A stretch of 64,000 nucleotides of DNA from Thioalkalivibrio sp. ALJ7 (GCF_000376865.1 NZ_AQXQ01000004.1:39372-103371); one strand, 5' to 3'; shown: positions 9,872-18,756, numbered from the stretch's first letter. Notes: generated from the sequence alone by a model not told the origin. Translations and numbers: made by a program.

Positions 9872-9906
9872 GAAAAGGCCCGAACCTTGCGGTTCAGGCC
9901 TTTTCG
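9872..9906. terminator. Intrinsic terminator, usable on both strands
   Basis: Strong hairpin with arms AAAAGGCC-GAACC and GGTTC-GGCCTTTT around a TTGC loop. The A run on one side and T run on the other allow termination of the porin operon on + and of tRNA-Glu on -. A second weaker stem (CGAGCAC/GTGCTCG, 9817-9836) sits just after the porin stop. Confidence 0.85.
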
Positions 9907-9911
9907 GGATA

Positions 9912-9987
9912 TGGCGTCCCCACGGGGATTCGAACCCCGGTCGCCGCCGTGAAAGGGCGGTGTCCTAGGCCTCTAGACGATGGGGAC
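9912..9987 (-). tRNA. tRNA-Glu (anticodon TTC)
   Basis: 76 bases on the minus strand with encoded CCA. The acceptor GTCCCCA pairs with TGGGGAC, the T loop reads GGTTCGAATCC, and the anticodon stem CCGCC/GGCGG encloses a loop with TTC. It lies in the same direction as and downstream of gltX, whose enzyme charges it. Confidence 0.95.
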
Positions 9988-10005
9988 GTAGAGGCAACGT
10001 CTTCG

Positions 10006-10230
10006 TTACTCGGGTGGGCCCTTGGGCCGGTCTTCTTCGCTACCCGGTGCGCGATGCAGAAGCGTCGTCACCAGACCACTGAATACCAGCAAAAACCCGA
10101 TCGGTACCAGCGCGATGAGCGGTTTGGACCAGGTCTGTTCCCCGGAAATCATCAACCCAAATCCGCCGATCAATCCGACTACTGCAATCACCAGCCCCAC
10201 ATAGAGGGATATAACGCCAAAACGATGCAT
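10006..10230 (-). CDS. Small two-TM inner-membrane protein
   Basis: 74-residue protein starting at an ATG (MHRFGVISLYV) between two tRNA genes. Two hydrophobic stretches are clear: about 5-28 (LYVGLVIAVVGLIGGFGLMI) and 37-58 (ALVPIGFLLVFSGLVTTLL), followed by a charged, Pro-rich tail (GSEEDRPKGPPE). The open frame continues upstream into tRNA-Ala, so the later ATG is chosen. I do not recognise the family. The neat amphipathic layout and confinement between tRNA genes make a real gene more likely than not. Confidence 0.6.
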   Translation of the reverse strand: MHRFGVISLYVGLVIAVVGLIGGFGLMISGEQTWSKPLIALVPIGFLLVFSGLVTTLLHRAPGSEEDRPKGPPE

Positions 10231-10256
10231 TGGTGAACTCGCAGTACGCCTAAATT

Positions 10257-10332
10257 TGGTGGAGCCAGGCGGGATCGAACCGCCGACCTCCTGCATGCCA
10301 TGCAGGCGCTCTCCCAGCTGAGCTATGGCCCC
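10257..10332 (-). tRNA. tRNA-Ala (anticodon GGC)
   Basis: 76 bases on the minus strand with encoded CCA. Acceptor GGGGCCA pairs with TGGCTCC through a G-T pair, D arm AGCTCAGCTGGGAGAGC, anticodon stem CCTGC/GCAGG with GGC in the loop, and T arm GGCGGTTCGATCCCGCC. It sits between gltX and tRNA-Glu on the same strand. Confidence 0.95.
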
Positions 10333-10374
10333 GTGTCAGGCGAGCGCGTACTGTAGCCAGCACCCCCAAATGTG

Positions 10375-11781
10375 TCAACCCGCAGCGGCCGAAATTTTCT
10401 TCAGCGCACGATCGATCCGGGCCAGTGCCCGCTCGCGCCCAATCAGCACCAGCGTATCGTCGATCGGCGGCGACACCGTACCCCCCGTCAGCGCTACACG
10501 CAGCGGCTGCGCGACCTTGCCGAGCTTGAGATCCAGGCGTTCACCGGTATGCACCACGACCTCGTGCAGGGGCTCTTTGTCCCACGCCCCCAGGGCACTG
10601 AAACCATCATGCAGCGTCTGCAGCACAGGTTCCGCCTCGGGCGTGAGCTGCTTGCGGGCAGCCTTCTCGTCGTAGTCCTCGAACTCGCGATAGAAGTACA
10701 CGCTATTCTCGGCCATCTCGCGCAAAGTCCGTGCGCGTTCGCGCTGGGCGATCACCACGTCGCGCATCGCCGGACCGTTGGAAGGGTCAATCCCCAACTG
10801 CCCCAGGTGCCAGCCAAACTCCAGCGCCACGTGGTCGGGATCCAGCGTCTTCATGTAGTGCTGGTTCAACCACAGCAGTTTGTCCGGGTTGATCGCGGAG
10901 GCGGACTGGTTCACGTCCTCGATATCGAAAAGGCGCACCAATTCGTCCAGCGAAAAGATCTCCTGGTCGCCATGGGCCCATCCAAGACGCACCAGGTAGT
11001 TCAGAAGGGCCTCCGGAAGATAGCCCTCGTCGCGGTATTGCATCACCGACACCGCGCCATGACGCTTGGACAGCTTGGCCCCGTCCGGGCCCATGATCAT
11101 CGGCAGATGGCCGTAGCGCGGCGGTTCCACACCCAGCGCCTTCAGGATGTTGATCTGGCGCGGGGTGTTGTTCAGGTGGTCGTCGCCCCGGATTACATGG
11201 GTGATCTCCATGTCCATGTCGTCGACCACCACCGTCAGGTTATACGTCGGCGAGCCATCGGAACGGGCAATAATCAGGTCATCGAGTTCACTATTCTGGA
11301 AGGCGACCTTCCCCCGCACCATATCGTCGACAATGGTCACGCCCTCGTCCGGGGTGCGGAAGCGGATCACCGGCTCCACACCTTCGCGTGGCTCGGTGCG
11401 TGAACGACAGCGGCCGTCATAGCGCGGCTTTTCCTTGCGCGCCTTTTGCTCCTCGCGCATCGCGTCCAGCTCTTCCTTCGAGCAGTAGCAGCGGTAGGCG
11501 TGACCCGAGGCCATCAGCTGCTCGATGATCTCCTTGTACCGATCAAAGCGCTCGGTCTGATAGAACGGCCCGTGATCATAGGTGAGCCCCAGCCAGTTCA
11601 TCCCCTCCAGGATCGCATTCACGGACTCGGCCGTACTGCGCTCCAGATCGGTGTCCTCGATGCGCAACACGAACTCGCCGCCGTGATGACGGGCATACAG
11701 CCAGGAAAACAGCGCGGTACGCGCACCACCGATATGCAAATAGCCGGTGGGACTGGGGGCAAAACGGGTACGAAAGCTCAT
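10375..11781 (-). CDS. gltX: Glutamyl-tRNA synthetase
   Basis: Class I aminoacyl-tRNA synthetase of 468 residues that charges tRNA-Glu in the cytoplasm. The HIGH-type motif is HIGGARTAL (residues 17-25) and the KMSKS-type motif is KLSKRHG near residue 236. Length and motif spacing match bacterial GluRS. A zinc-like Cys pair (RCYCS near 110) is visible. The tRNA-Glu gene lies about 390 bases downstream on the same strand, so enzyme and substrate genes may share transcription. Confidence 0.97.
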   Translation of the reverse strand: MSFRTRFAPSPTGYLHIGGARTALFSWLYARHHGGEFVLRIEDTDLERSTAESVNAILEGMNWLGLTYDHGPFYQTERFDRYKEIIEQLMASGHAYRCYCSKEELDAMREEQKARKEKPRYDGRCRSRTEPREGVEPVIRFRTPDEGVTIVDDMVRGKVAFQNSELDDLIIARSDGSPTYNLTVVVDDMDMEITHVIRGDDHLNNTPRQINILKALGVEPPRYGHLPMIMGPDGAKLSKRHGAVSVMQYRDEGYLPEALLNYLVRLGWAHGDQEIFSLDELVRLFDIEDVNQSASAINPDKLLWLNQHYMKTLDPDHVALEFGWHLGQLGIDPSNGPAMRDVVIAQRERARTLREMAENSVYFYREFEDYDEKAARKQLTPEAEPVLQTLHDGFSALGAWDKEPLHEVVVHTGERLDLKLGKVAQPLRVALTGGTVSPPIDDTLVLIGRERALARIDRALKKISAAAG

Positions 11782-11929
11782 GCGAAAGACACTCGATTAC
11801 GGTGGCAGGTGAGGCGCATAGCCTAGCAGAACGCGGGTCTACGATGCCCCGGAAAATCCGGACCACACACCTATACTCAAGGAAGGGGAATGACCCCGTG
11901 GCTTGCGCAAGACGCGCAAAGGAGATGTT

Positions 11930-12379
11930 ATGCAGGACTTCCGCTTCTCTTCTCTCTCCACCGCTCTACTGATCGCCGCCGGGTTCGTGCTGGGCAGTGG
12001 CGCGTTGTCCGCCAGCGACCGTGTCGCGGCACCCGAGGACGCCAAGGTCTACTTCATCGCCCCGCAGGATGGAGACACCCTGGAGGGCCCGGTCCGCGTC
12101 AAGATGGGCCTGCGCGGCATGGGTGTCGCCCCGGCCGGCGTGGAGATGGACAATACCGGTCACCACCACCTCCTGGTGAACAAGCGCCTGGACGAGGTCG
12201 ATCTGGATGCATCGCTGCCCTTCTCCGATCACAAGCGCCACTTCGGCGGCGGTCAGACCGAAGGCGAACTGGAACTCGAACCCGGCGAATACACGCTGCA
12301 ACTGCTGTTCATGGACTACCGGCACATCAGCTTCGACCCGCCCGTCGTTTCCGAGACGATCACGATCACGGTCGAATAG
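11930..12379 (+). CDS. Exported DUF4399 protein
   Basis: 149-residue protein with a Sec signal peptide (hydrophobic stretch LSTALLIAAGFVLGSGALSA). The mature part shows the DUF4399 pattern: AKVYFIAPQDGD, GLRGMGVAPAGV, NTGHHHLLVN, then HFGGGQTEGELEL and TLQLLFMDYRHI. The His cluster GHHH and the HFGGGQTE loop are conserved hallmarks and could bind a metal, though function is unknown. ATG 11930 has AAAGGAG five bases upstream. A shared terminator separates it from the convergent peroxidase gene. Confidence 0.85.
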   Translation: MQDFRFSSLSTALLIAAGFVLGSGALSASDRVAAPEDAKVYFIAPQDGDTLEGPVRVKMGLRGMGVAPAGVEMDNTGHHHLLVNKRLDEVDLDASLPFSDHKRHFGGGQTEGELELEPGEYTLQLLFMDYRHISFDPPVVSETITITVE

Positions 12380-12394
12380 AAAGATCCCACGAAA

Positions 12395-12422
12395 AAGCCC
12401 CCTCCGCAGACGGAGGGGGCTT
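12395..12422. terminator. Bidirectional terminator
   Basis: Perfect hairpin AAGCCCCCTCCG / CGGAGGGGGCTT with a short loop between two convergent genes. Confidence 0.85.
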
Positions 12423-12449
12423 GGTCTCATCGACTCCGGATGCGGCTGG

Positions 12450-13454
12450 TTACGGCAGCGCCGGGATCTCGAACTGCGGCATCTCACCCGTCAGGGCGTG
12501 CATGAAGGCTTCGATATCCGCGACCTCATCGTCCGTGAAGTCCTGCCCCAGCATTTCCTCGCCCATGATGCGAATCGCTTCTTCCAGCGTCGCGGTTTCC
12601 CCATTGTTCATGTAGGGGTAGGTCAGCGCCACGTTGCGCAGGGTCGGCGTCTTGAACGCGAAGCGATCGCTCTCCTCGCCGGTGACCAGATAGCGGCCCT
12701 CGTCCTCGGAACCCGGCACCTGGATACGATGGAAATTGCTGTCGGTCAGCGCCGGGCCCGCGTGACAGGCGACACAACCATTGTCGGCAAACAACTTCAT
12801 GCCGCGCATCTGCTGCTCGGTCATCGCGCCCTCGTCTCCGACCAGCCAGCGATCCAGCGGCGAGTTCGGGGTGTTCAGCGTGCGCTGGAAGGTCGCCAGG
12901 GCCTTGGCCACGTGGTCGGTATTGATCACGTTGTCGCCGTCATAGTCGGGATAGGCGGCCTCGAACTTCTCCTGGTACTCGTTGAACTCCTCCAGGCGCG
13001 CGATCGCCTCCTCCAGCGGCATCGCCATCTCGATCGCGTCCTGGATCGGGCCCAGCGCCTGGCCTTCCAGATCGTCCTCGCGGCCATCCCAGAACTGCGC
13101 GGTGAAGAAGCCGGAGTTCAGCACAGTCGGGGTGTTGCGCTCGCCGACCTGGCCGTCATGGCCCACCGCGCGCGGAATACGATCCGCCCAGCCCAGCGCC
13201 GGGTTATGGCAGGTCGCGCAGGAGATCACGCCGGAGCTGGAAATGCGCGGCTCGAAGAACAGCATCTTGCCCAGCTCGATCTTCTCCTTGGTCATCGAGT
13301 TGTCCGCCGGGATCGGCGGCAGTGCCGGCAACGGCTCGAAGACATCCCGGTACTGCGAGTAGTCGGTATCCGCCACGGCGGGCGCGGCCACGCCCAGCGC
13401 CAGGGCGGTGCAGGCCGAAAAGATGGCGCTGCGAAGATAAGAACGTCGGATCAT
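12450..13454 (-). CDS. Di-haem cytochrome c peroxidase
   Basis: Periplasmic enzyme that reduces hydrogen peroxide using electrons from small c-type cytochromes; 334 residues. It has a Sec signal (SAIFSACTALALGVAAPAVA) and two haem-binding motifs, SCATCHN near residue 83 and CVACHAG near 228, the CcpA/MauG arrangement. RNTPTVLNSGF and TPTLRNVALTYPYMNNGE are family-typical. ATG 13454 is chosen because GGGAGA lies just upstream and the signal peptide starts there; the frame stays open further upstream. A perfect FNR box lies about 120 bases upstream, consistent with microaerobic induction of this family. Confidence 0.93.
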   Translation of the reverse strand: MIRRSYLRSAIFSACTALALGVAAPAVADTDYSQYRDVFEPLPALPPIPADNSMTKEKIELGKMLFFEPRISSSGVISCATCHNPALGWADRIPRAVGHDGQVGERNTPTVLNSGFFTAQFWDGREDDLEGQALGPIQDAIEMAMPLEEAIARLEEFNEYQEKFEAAYPDYDGDNVINTDHVAKALATFQRTLNTPNSPLDRWLVGDEGAMTEQQMRGMKLFADNGCVACHAGPALTDSNFHRIQVPGSEDEGRYLVTGEESDRFAFKTPTLRNVALTYPYMNNGETATLEEAIRIMGEEMLGQDFTDDEVADIEAFMHALTGEMPQFEIPALP

Positions 13455-13573
13455 GGCGGGTCTCCCTGAGATTGGATCGGTGTCGGCGAAGACCGATATA
13501 GACTCGGTCCAAATCACCTGAATCCCACCCTATCGACCCGGCATTCGATCGACCAGCGAAATCAGCGCTCCCG

Positions 13574-13587
13574 TTGATCCAGATCAA
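13574..13587. promoter_or_regulatory. FNR/Anr box, perfect match
   Basis: TTGATCCAGATCAA matches TTGATnnnnATCAA exactly. It lies about 120 bases upstream of the peroxidase start and about 80 bases before the riboswitch on the other strand. An FNR protein with all four cluster cysteines is encoded at 31093-31824. Confidence 0.75.
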
Positions 13588-13654
13588 TCACTGCGGTTGG
13601 TCGCTCATCAAACGCACCTCTTGCCAGCCTGTTTGCACCCCAGTACCCTTCGCC

Positions 13655-13865
13655 CCGCCTCCAGGTGCCCTGGCGTTCCATCGCCGGGGATAATCGGGAA
13701 GCCGGTGCGCGAACTGCCGTTCGCAATGCCGGCACTGCCCCCGCAACGGTAGGTGAAGACAACGGATCGACAACCACTGCGCCGCAATCCGGCGTGGGAA
13801 GGCGATCCGCCCGGGCACCCCCGCCCGCTTCACGAGTCCGGAGACCGGCCAGGAGGAAACCTGAC
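13655..13865 (+). ncRNA. Cobalamin riboswitch (+ strand)
   Basis: The leader holds the conserved parts of the AdoCbl element in order: GGTGCCCTGG, GGGAAGCCGGTGC, the B12 box CACTGCCCCCGCAACGGTAG (about 13733-13752), and the closing GAGTCCGGAGACCGGCC. The next gene downstream is a porin followed by a cytochrome c'-like gene. Boundaries are judged by eye. Confidence 0.93.
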
Positions 13866-13978
13866 GCTGCGGCGGGCAAGCGGTCGGGTCGGGCTCGCTG
13901 TGTCTATAGTCCCCGACCTCCCCTGGCCCACCCAGCGTCGTTCCATCCACGGCGCACGGGGTGTGCGTCCCAGGGAGA

Positions 13979-15109
13979 ATGACCTTGAACAAACCGACCC
14001 GACGACCCGGCCGGCCGCCACTCCTGGCTCCGGCCCCGACCCTACTTGGCCTGTTGATCGCCAGTGGCGGGGCTTCCCCCCTCCAGGCACAGTTCGAGTT
14101 CGGCAGCGAAGCCGACGGCTTCGCCATCACCCTGGACCCGCTCATCCAGGGCCGCTACGCCATCGAGCGGGGCGACGAGGGAACCACCACCGAATTCGAC
14201 TTTCGCCGCGCCTGGCTGGATACGACGGGCACCCTCTTCCACAGCGATCTTAGTTTTCGCCTGCAGCCCGACTTCAGCAGCGGCGAGCTCTCGATGCGCG
14301 ATGTCTGGCTCCAATACGCACTGACCGAGTCCCTCGACCTGCGCGCCGGCCAGTTCACCGTGCCCTTCGGCCTGCCGCGGGACATCGGCGGCCCCAACCG
14401 GCTCTTCACCGAATTGAGCATCGCGGGGAATCAGTTCGAGGTCCCGGCCGGACGCGATACCGGCGTCACCCTACTGGGGGGCGACGGCGACGACCGCGCC
14501 TGGGCCATCGGCGTGTTTGACGGTCGCGGCCGCCTTGACCAGCGCGACGACCGTCCCTCCACATCCGGCCACCTGTTCAGCGCACGCGCCGCGTGGGCCC
14601 CGATCGGCGCAGTCCCACGCGACAACACCACGCTAGGCCAGGCCGTGGAGCGCACCGTCGCCCTGGGCACCGGAGTACAGGCCGCCAACCGCAACCACCT
14701 GCGCGACTGGAGCCGCGGCCTGGCAGACACCGTGGCCAACCAGCGCGCCGACTGGGTGACCACTACGGCCGATACCGTCGTCAAGTTCGGGCACACCTCG
14801 CTCTCACTGGCCGCTTTCCGGCGCGACGTCTCTCCGGACAGGACCGCGAGCTACCACGACCTAGGCGCCGAACTGGAACTGGCGCAATCACTGCCAATGG
14901 AGGGACTGGAGTTCGCCGCGCGGCACGCCGTATTGCGCCACGACGCAGGCGACGATCTTGGCACTGACGAGCGCTGGCAGCGTGAATGGGGTGCCGGCCT
15001 CAACTTGTATCACCGTGGCCAGCGGCACAAGACCCAACTGATGTGGCTGGACCGCGACACCGACACCTCGGACTGGGAGCTGCACCTGCAGCACCAGTTC
15101 CGCTTCTGA
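13979..15109 (+). CDS. Riboswitch-controlled porin, OprP-like
   Basis: About 376 residues with an N-terminal signal region (LLAPAPTLLGLLIASGGASPLQA) and a beta-barrel-like mature part beginning QFEFGSEADGFAITLDP and ending in Phe (LQHQFRF). FDFRRAWLDTTGTLF, RDVWLQYALTESLDLRAGQFTVPFGL and the overall layout fit phosphate-selective porin family members. ATG 13979 is taken, but TTG 13985 has better spacing from GGGAG and GTG 13961 is possible. It lies directly below a cobalamin riboswitch and 21 bases before the cytochrome gene. This implies a role in corrinoid, cobalt or alternative nutrient entry, which is inference. Confidence 0.75.
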   Translation: MTLNKPTRRPGRPPLLAPAPTLLGLLIASGGASPLQAQFEFGSEADGFAITLDPLIQGRYAIERGDEGTTTEFDFRRAWLDTTGTLFHSDLSFRLQPDFSSGELSMRDVWLQYALTESLDLRAGQFTVPFGLPRDIGGPNRLFTELSIAGNQFEVPAGRDTGVTLLGGDGDDRAWAIGVFDGRGRLDQRDDRPSTSGHLFSARAAWAPIGAVPRDNTTLGQAVERTVALGTGVQAANRNHLRDWSRGLADTVANQRADWVTTTADTVVKFGHTSLSLAAFRRDVSPDRTASYHDLGAELELAQSLPMEGLEFAARHAVLRHDAGDDLGTDERWQREWGAGLNLYHRGQRHKTQLMWLDRDTDTSDWELHLQHQFRF

Positions 15110-15130
15110 GAAATGACCGGGAGAATCGAC

Positions 15131-15691
15131 ATGAACCGGATGCAACCAATCCACCACCCGTTGATAACCACCCTCTTTGCGATCCTGCTGCTGGCTGCCA
15201 CCGGCAGCCCGGCCACCGCGGAGGTCACTGTCACAATGCCGGGCCCCTGGGGCGACTATGACGAGACCCTGGACAACCCGGCCACCGTGGACGCCACCGA
15301 GGCCTTCCAGCGCTTCCGCCAGCAGAGCATGCAGGGCACCTCGGCCACCTACCGCAGCGTCGAACAGATCCTGCGCTACGACGCGCCTTTCGCCGAACGC
15401 CTGCCCGACCTGGCCGAAGAACTGGCGCAGCGGGCCGCGGACATCGACACCTGGTTCGCGCGCGAGACCCCGGCGCGGGACGGCGAACCCGGCGCCCTGC
15501 CCGGGGCCTGGGAGGATCCGGAATTCGCGGACTACAAGGCGGCCTTCGGCGAAGCCACCGCCGAGCTAAAAAGAAAGGTGGACGCGGCTGAAGACCTGGA
15601 CAACCCGGAGTTTCAAGTCCGCGCCACCGAGGTGCTGAACGGCGTACGCCACCATTGCCTGGCCTGCCACGACAACTTCCGACGCCGCTGA
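15131..15691 (+). CDS. Cytochrome c'-like periplasmic monohaem protein
   Basis: 186 residues with a Sec signal (LITTLFAILLLAATGSPATA). The single haem motif CLACH is at the extreme C-terminus (HHCLACHDNFRRR), as in four-helix cytochromes c', and the intervening sequence is helical with FQRFRQQSMQG near the N-terminus. Members bind NO or act in electron transfer. It is predicted to be co-transcribed with the porin under the B12 riboswitch, an unusual pairing. ATG 15131 has GGGAG seven bases upstream. Confidence 0.75.
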   Translation: MNRMQPIHHPLITTLFAILLLAATGSPATAEVTVTMPGPWGDYDETLDNPATVDATEAFQRFRQQSMQGTSATYRSVEQILRYDAPFAERLPDLAEELAQRAADIDTWFARETPARDGEPGALPGAWEDPEFADYKAAFGEATAELKRKVDAAEDLDNPEFQVRATEVLNGVRHHCLACHDNFRRR

Positions 15692-15706
15692 ACCAAGCGA
15701 CCGCTT

Positions 15707-15729
15707 CGGGGCCGCCGCGCGGCGGCCCC
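15707..15729. terminator. GC-rich hairpin after the cytochrome gene
   Basis: GGGGCCGCCG / CGGCGGCCCC stem 16 bases after the stop, without a clear T run. Likely transcript end. Confidence 0.5.
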
Positions 15730-15730
15730 C

Positions 15731-15790
15731 TTCGCCTGCAAGCAGGCTCCAACGGCTTCCCGGCCGAGAAGGAGCCTGCTTGCAGGCGAA
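15731..15790. repeat. REP-type inverted pair
   Basis: TTCGCCTGCAAGCAGGCTCC and GGAGCCTGCTTGCAGGCGAA face each other across about 20 bases. Each arm contains its own small palindrome (GCCTGCnnGCAGGC). The same unit recurs at 19586-19665. Similar units are common intergenic REP elements in gammaproteobacteria. Confidence 0.75.
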
Positions 15791-15919
15791 CACCGGGATC
15801 AGCGCCAAACTGGCCGCGCATTCAGCAAGGCCATGGCCGCCCCCATCACAGGGTCCGCGTTTGCACACCCAGACATGCCGTACAAAAGAGTTTCACCCCT
15901 GGGCGACTTTCAGCAAAAG

Positions 15920-17215
15920 TCAGTCAGAAAGGAACAGCGCCGCAACGGCTTCGGGGTTCGAAGGAAAATACGCATGGAGATAACCCGCGGTCAGTCGACC
16001 GTCGCGATAAATCGCTTCGGAGGCCGTTCCTCCGTCACGCGCACGGATGCAATGAACGAGCGGCTCCCGATCGACCTCGGCATGCGTATGGTGGAACGTG
16101 TGGCCCCGCAGTTCGCCTTCAGGCAGCGGGGCGCTTTGCAGCCCGAGCCCCTGCAGCCGCGCCTCCAGGCACGCACGCCCTGGGATCACACCCGCCATAG
16201 ATGCGCGATGTCCATCGCGGTCGGTCAGCTCGTCCAGCAGGTAAAGGAATCCGCCGCATTCGGCGAGGAGGGGCCGGCCCCCCAGTTGATGCTGCGCGAG
16301 GTCTTCTTTGAGTCCAGTATTAGCCTCCAGGGCATCCAGGTGGAGTTCCGGGTACCCCCCGGGTAGCCAAACGGCATCGACGTCCGGCAGGCGGTCGCCA
16401 GCCACCGGAGAGAAGAACTCCAGCTCGGCACCCATCGCACGCAGCAGATCCAGGTTGCCGGGATAGGTAAACGCAAACGCGGCATCTCGAGCGATCGCGA
16501 TCCGCGTGCCTTCGAGTCTGGGCTCGATCGCCGGCATCGGCTCCGGCTCGAAGGTGACCGCTGCCGGGAGTTCCGTCACCCCAGCCTCGGCAATCGCCTC
16601 GGCGGCGGCTTGCAGGCGAGCATCAAGGTCGTCGATCTCACCTGCCTGCACCAGGCCCAGATGACGATCCGGCACACTGAGTGCCTCATTGCGCGGTACG
16701 GCACCGTAGAAGTGCACGCCCTCGGGCATACTCTCGGCCAGCATCTGGCCATGACGAGCACTCCCCGTGCGATTGGCGATCACACCCGTTAGCGAGAGAT
16801 CGGAGCGGTAGGTCGCCAACCCATGAACGACCGCACCGAAGGTCTGGGCCATACCACTGGCATCGATCAATGCCAGCACCGGCAGGCCAAAACGAACCGC
16901 CAGATCCGCCCCTGACGGGTCGCCATCGAATAGACCCATGGAACCCTCGACCAGGATCAGGTCGGCTTCCTGCGCGGCCGCGTAGAGCTTCGCCTTGCAG
17001 GCGGCCTCGCCCACCATCCATAGGTGTAGTGGGTCGACCGGATGCCCGGAAGCCTGCTCGAGAATCATCGGATCGAGGAAGTCGGGGCCGGTCTTGAACA
17101 CCCGCACGCGTAACCCCCGGTTCCTGTGGTAGCGAGCGATAGCAGCAGTGATCGTGGTCTTGCCCTGTCCCGAGGCCGGGGCAGCAACGAACGCGGCGGG
17201 GCAGCTCACACTCAC
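15920..17215 (-). CDS. cobB: Cobyrinate a,c-diamide synthase
   Basis: Cytoplasmic ATP- and glutamine-dependent amidase that adds two amides to cobyrinate; 431 residues. The N-terminal P-loop ASGQGKTT is near residue 14-21 and KTGPDFLDP follows. The C-terminal class I amidotransferase-like domain carries GGYPELH, nucleophile Cys in AECGGFLYL, FHHTHAEVD and GYLHAYFPSNP. It starts with GTG overlapping the cobO stop (GTGA), so it is the last gene of the B12 operon. No other corrin-ring genes are visible here, so it may act in salvage or belong to a pathway encoded elsewhere. Confidence 0.95.
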   Translation of the reverse strand: MSVSCPAAFVAAPASGQGKTTITAAIARYHRNRGLRVRVFKTGPDFLDPMILEQASGHPVDPLHLWMVGEAACKAKLYAAAQEADLILVEGSMGLFDGDPSGADLAVRFGLPVLALIDASGMAQTFGAVVHGLATYRSDLSLTGVIANRTGSARHGQMLAESMPEGVHFYGAVPRNEALSVPDRHLGLVQAGEIDDLDARLQAAAEAIAEAGVTELPAAVTFEPEPMPAIEPRLEGTRIAIARDAAFAFTYPGNLDLLRAMGAELEFFSPVAGDRLPDVDAVWLPGGYPELHLDALEANTGLKEDLAQHQLGGRPLLAECGGFLYLLDELTDRDGHRASMAGVIPGRACLEARLQGLGLQSAPLPEGELRGHTFHHTHAEVDREPLVHCIRARDGGTASEAIYRDGRLTAGYLHAYFPSNPEAVAALFLSD

Positions 17216-17826
17216 AGCTCGATCCCCTTCTGTGCCTTGATGCCCGCCTTGAAGGCGTGCTTCACCATCTGGATGTCGCTAACGGTATCCGCGGCGTCGA
17301 CCAGCGCCTGCGGTGCGGCACGACCAGTGGTAATCACATGCTGCATCGGCGGGCGCGCGGCCAGCACCTCCAGGACCTCGTCCACGTCCAGGTACTGATA
17401 TTTCAGCGCGATATGCAGCTCGTCCAGCAACACCATGTCGACCGCCGCATCGGTAAGCATGTCGCGGGCATGGGCCCAGGCCTCTTTTGCTGCGGCGACA
17501 TCCTTGTCGCGGTCCTGGGTCTCCCAGGTGTAGCCCTCGCCCATCACGTGGTACTGCACGTGGTCCTGACCACGGAAGAAGGCCTCCTCGCCGGTGGCAA
17601 ACTGACCCTTGATGAACTGCACGATGCCGACCTGCATGCCGTGCCCGAGCGCACGGGCCACCATGCCGAAGCCCGACGAGCTCTTACCCTTACCGTTGCC
17701 ACCCAGCACCAGGAAAACGCCGCGCTCTTCCTGCGCCTCGGCAATCCGGCGATCGATCACTTCCTTCTTGCGCGCCATGCGCTGCGCGTGGCGTTCGGCC
17801 TTGGCCGCGTCGGTATCGTTGGTCAT
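17212..17826 (-). CDS. cobO: Corrinoid adenosyltransferase, CobA/CobO/BtuR type
   Basis: 204-residue ATP:corrinoid adenosyltransferase that attaches the upper adenosyl ligand in the cytoplasm. It shows the P-loop GNGKGKSSS near residue 43, an N-terminal charged helix (RMARKKEVIDRRIAEAQEERG), VVQF-like GIVQFIKGQF, LLDELHIALKY and a TGR motif. It overlaps cobB downstream and lies 57 bases after the BtuF-like gene. A second adenosyltransferase of the unrelated PduO family is encoded in the same cluster at 24443-24997. Confidence 0.95.
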   Translation of the reverse strand: MTNDTDAAKAERHAQRMARKKEVIDRRIAEAQEERGVFLVLGGNGKGKSSSGFGMVARALGHGMQVGIVQFIKGQFATGEEAFFRGQDHVQYHVMGEGYTWETQDRDKDVAAAKEAWAHARDMLTDAAVDMVLLDELHIALKYQYLDVDEVLEVLAARPPMQHVITTGRAAPQALVDAADTVSDIQMVKHAFKAGIKAQKGIEL

Positions 17827-17883
17827 GTCGCTCTCTCCTACAGTTCGTAATGGAAAAACGCGATGCGGGTGCGGCCGGACAAG

Positions 17884-18756
17884 CTACTGGGCCGCCGCCC
17901 ACTCGGTGTGCCGCGTTTGAAGCTCGGCCAGTCCATCCAGGATCACCGGTGCCGGGTGCGAGAAATACCCGCTTGGCAGATTCACCACCCTCACCGGGCT
18001 CGATGCGACCACCGCTCGGCAGCTGCGAGCGTCGGACCCAGAGAAGGTGAACACCACGTCGGCGTCATACTGGTTGATCAGATCAGCCAGTTCGTCGGTG
18101 TCCTCCGACAGCCTCAGGTGATGCGCACCTGGCTGGTTCGCAACGACGTCGAATCCCGCGCGGGTGAAGGCATCATGCAGCCAGGTCTTCGGGCCGTACA
18201 CGTAGGCTTGCGCGCTGCACGAGGACATCAGGACCGCACGCTCGCGGGAGGCCCCCACGGCATCGGCCGCCTCCTTCCACGCATCGTCGAATTCGGCGGC
18301 GCGCACCGCACCGTCGTCCAGGCCCGCAGCATCCGCAATGCGTTCGAGATTTTCGCGGACGGCATCCATCCCTTCGAAGCCGCCCAGCGCGATGGCCCGG
18401 GTCCCGGCCGGCACGGTATCGGCCCAGTCATCGCGCTCGACCCAGCTCGAGGTGAACGCCAGATCCGGTTCGACGCGGCCGATCGCCTGCGCGTCCGGGT
18501 CCAGAATGCCGCCGGTATCCTCCACGTCGAGATCATCGTAGCGGCTCGCCCCCACGATGCAGGGGGTCAGGCCCAGGTACTCCAGCGAGTGCGTAATGTA
18601 CGGTGACTGGCTGACAATCCGCGGGCACTCGCCCGCTGTCGCCGTTACCGGAAACACCAACCCCGCGGTTAGGACAAGGGCCAGAAACCCGGTCCCCGGG
18701 GTCCATGGCAAGCTGCAACCGAAAGCGCGCGTGTATCGGCAGACCTGAGTGATCAT
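17884..18756 (-). CDS. BtuF-like periplasmic binding protein
   Basis: 290-residue class III binding protein with a Sec signal peptide (FLALVLTAGLVFPVTATAG). The mature part begins CPRIVSQSPYITHSLEYLGL, the usual first strand and helix of the BtuF/FhuD family, and DPDAQAIGRVEPDLAFT fits the same fold. ATG 18756 is preceded by GGGGGAG. There is no BtuC permease or BtuD ATPase nearby, so either these are elsewhere or the protein hands corrinoid to the ExbB/DUF2149/CobN-like complex. The position, below exbB-like and DUF2149 genes and above cobO, fixes it in the corrinoid operon. Confidence 0.85.
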   Translation of the reverse strand: MITQVCRYTRAFGCSLPWTPGTGFLALVLTAGLVFPVTATAGECPRIVSQSPYITHSLEYLGLTPCIVGASRYDDLDVEDTGGILDPDAQAIGRVEPDLAFTSSWVERDDWADTVPAGTRAIALGGFEGMDAVRENLERIADAAGLDDGAVRAAEFDDAWKEAADAVGASRERAVLMSSCSAQAYVYGPKTWLHDAFTRAGFDVVANQPGAHHLRLSEDTDELADLINQYDADVVFTFSGSDARSCRAVVASSPVRVVNLPSGYFSHPAPVILDGLAELQTRHTEWAAAQ

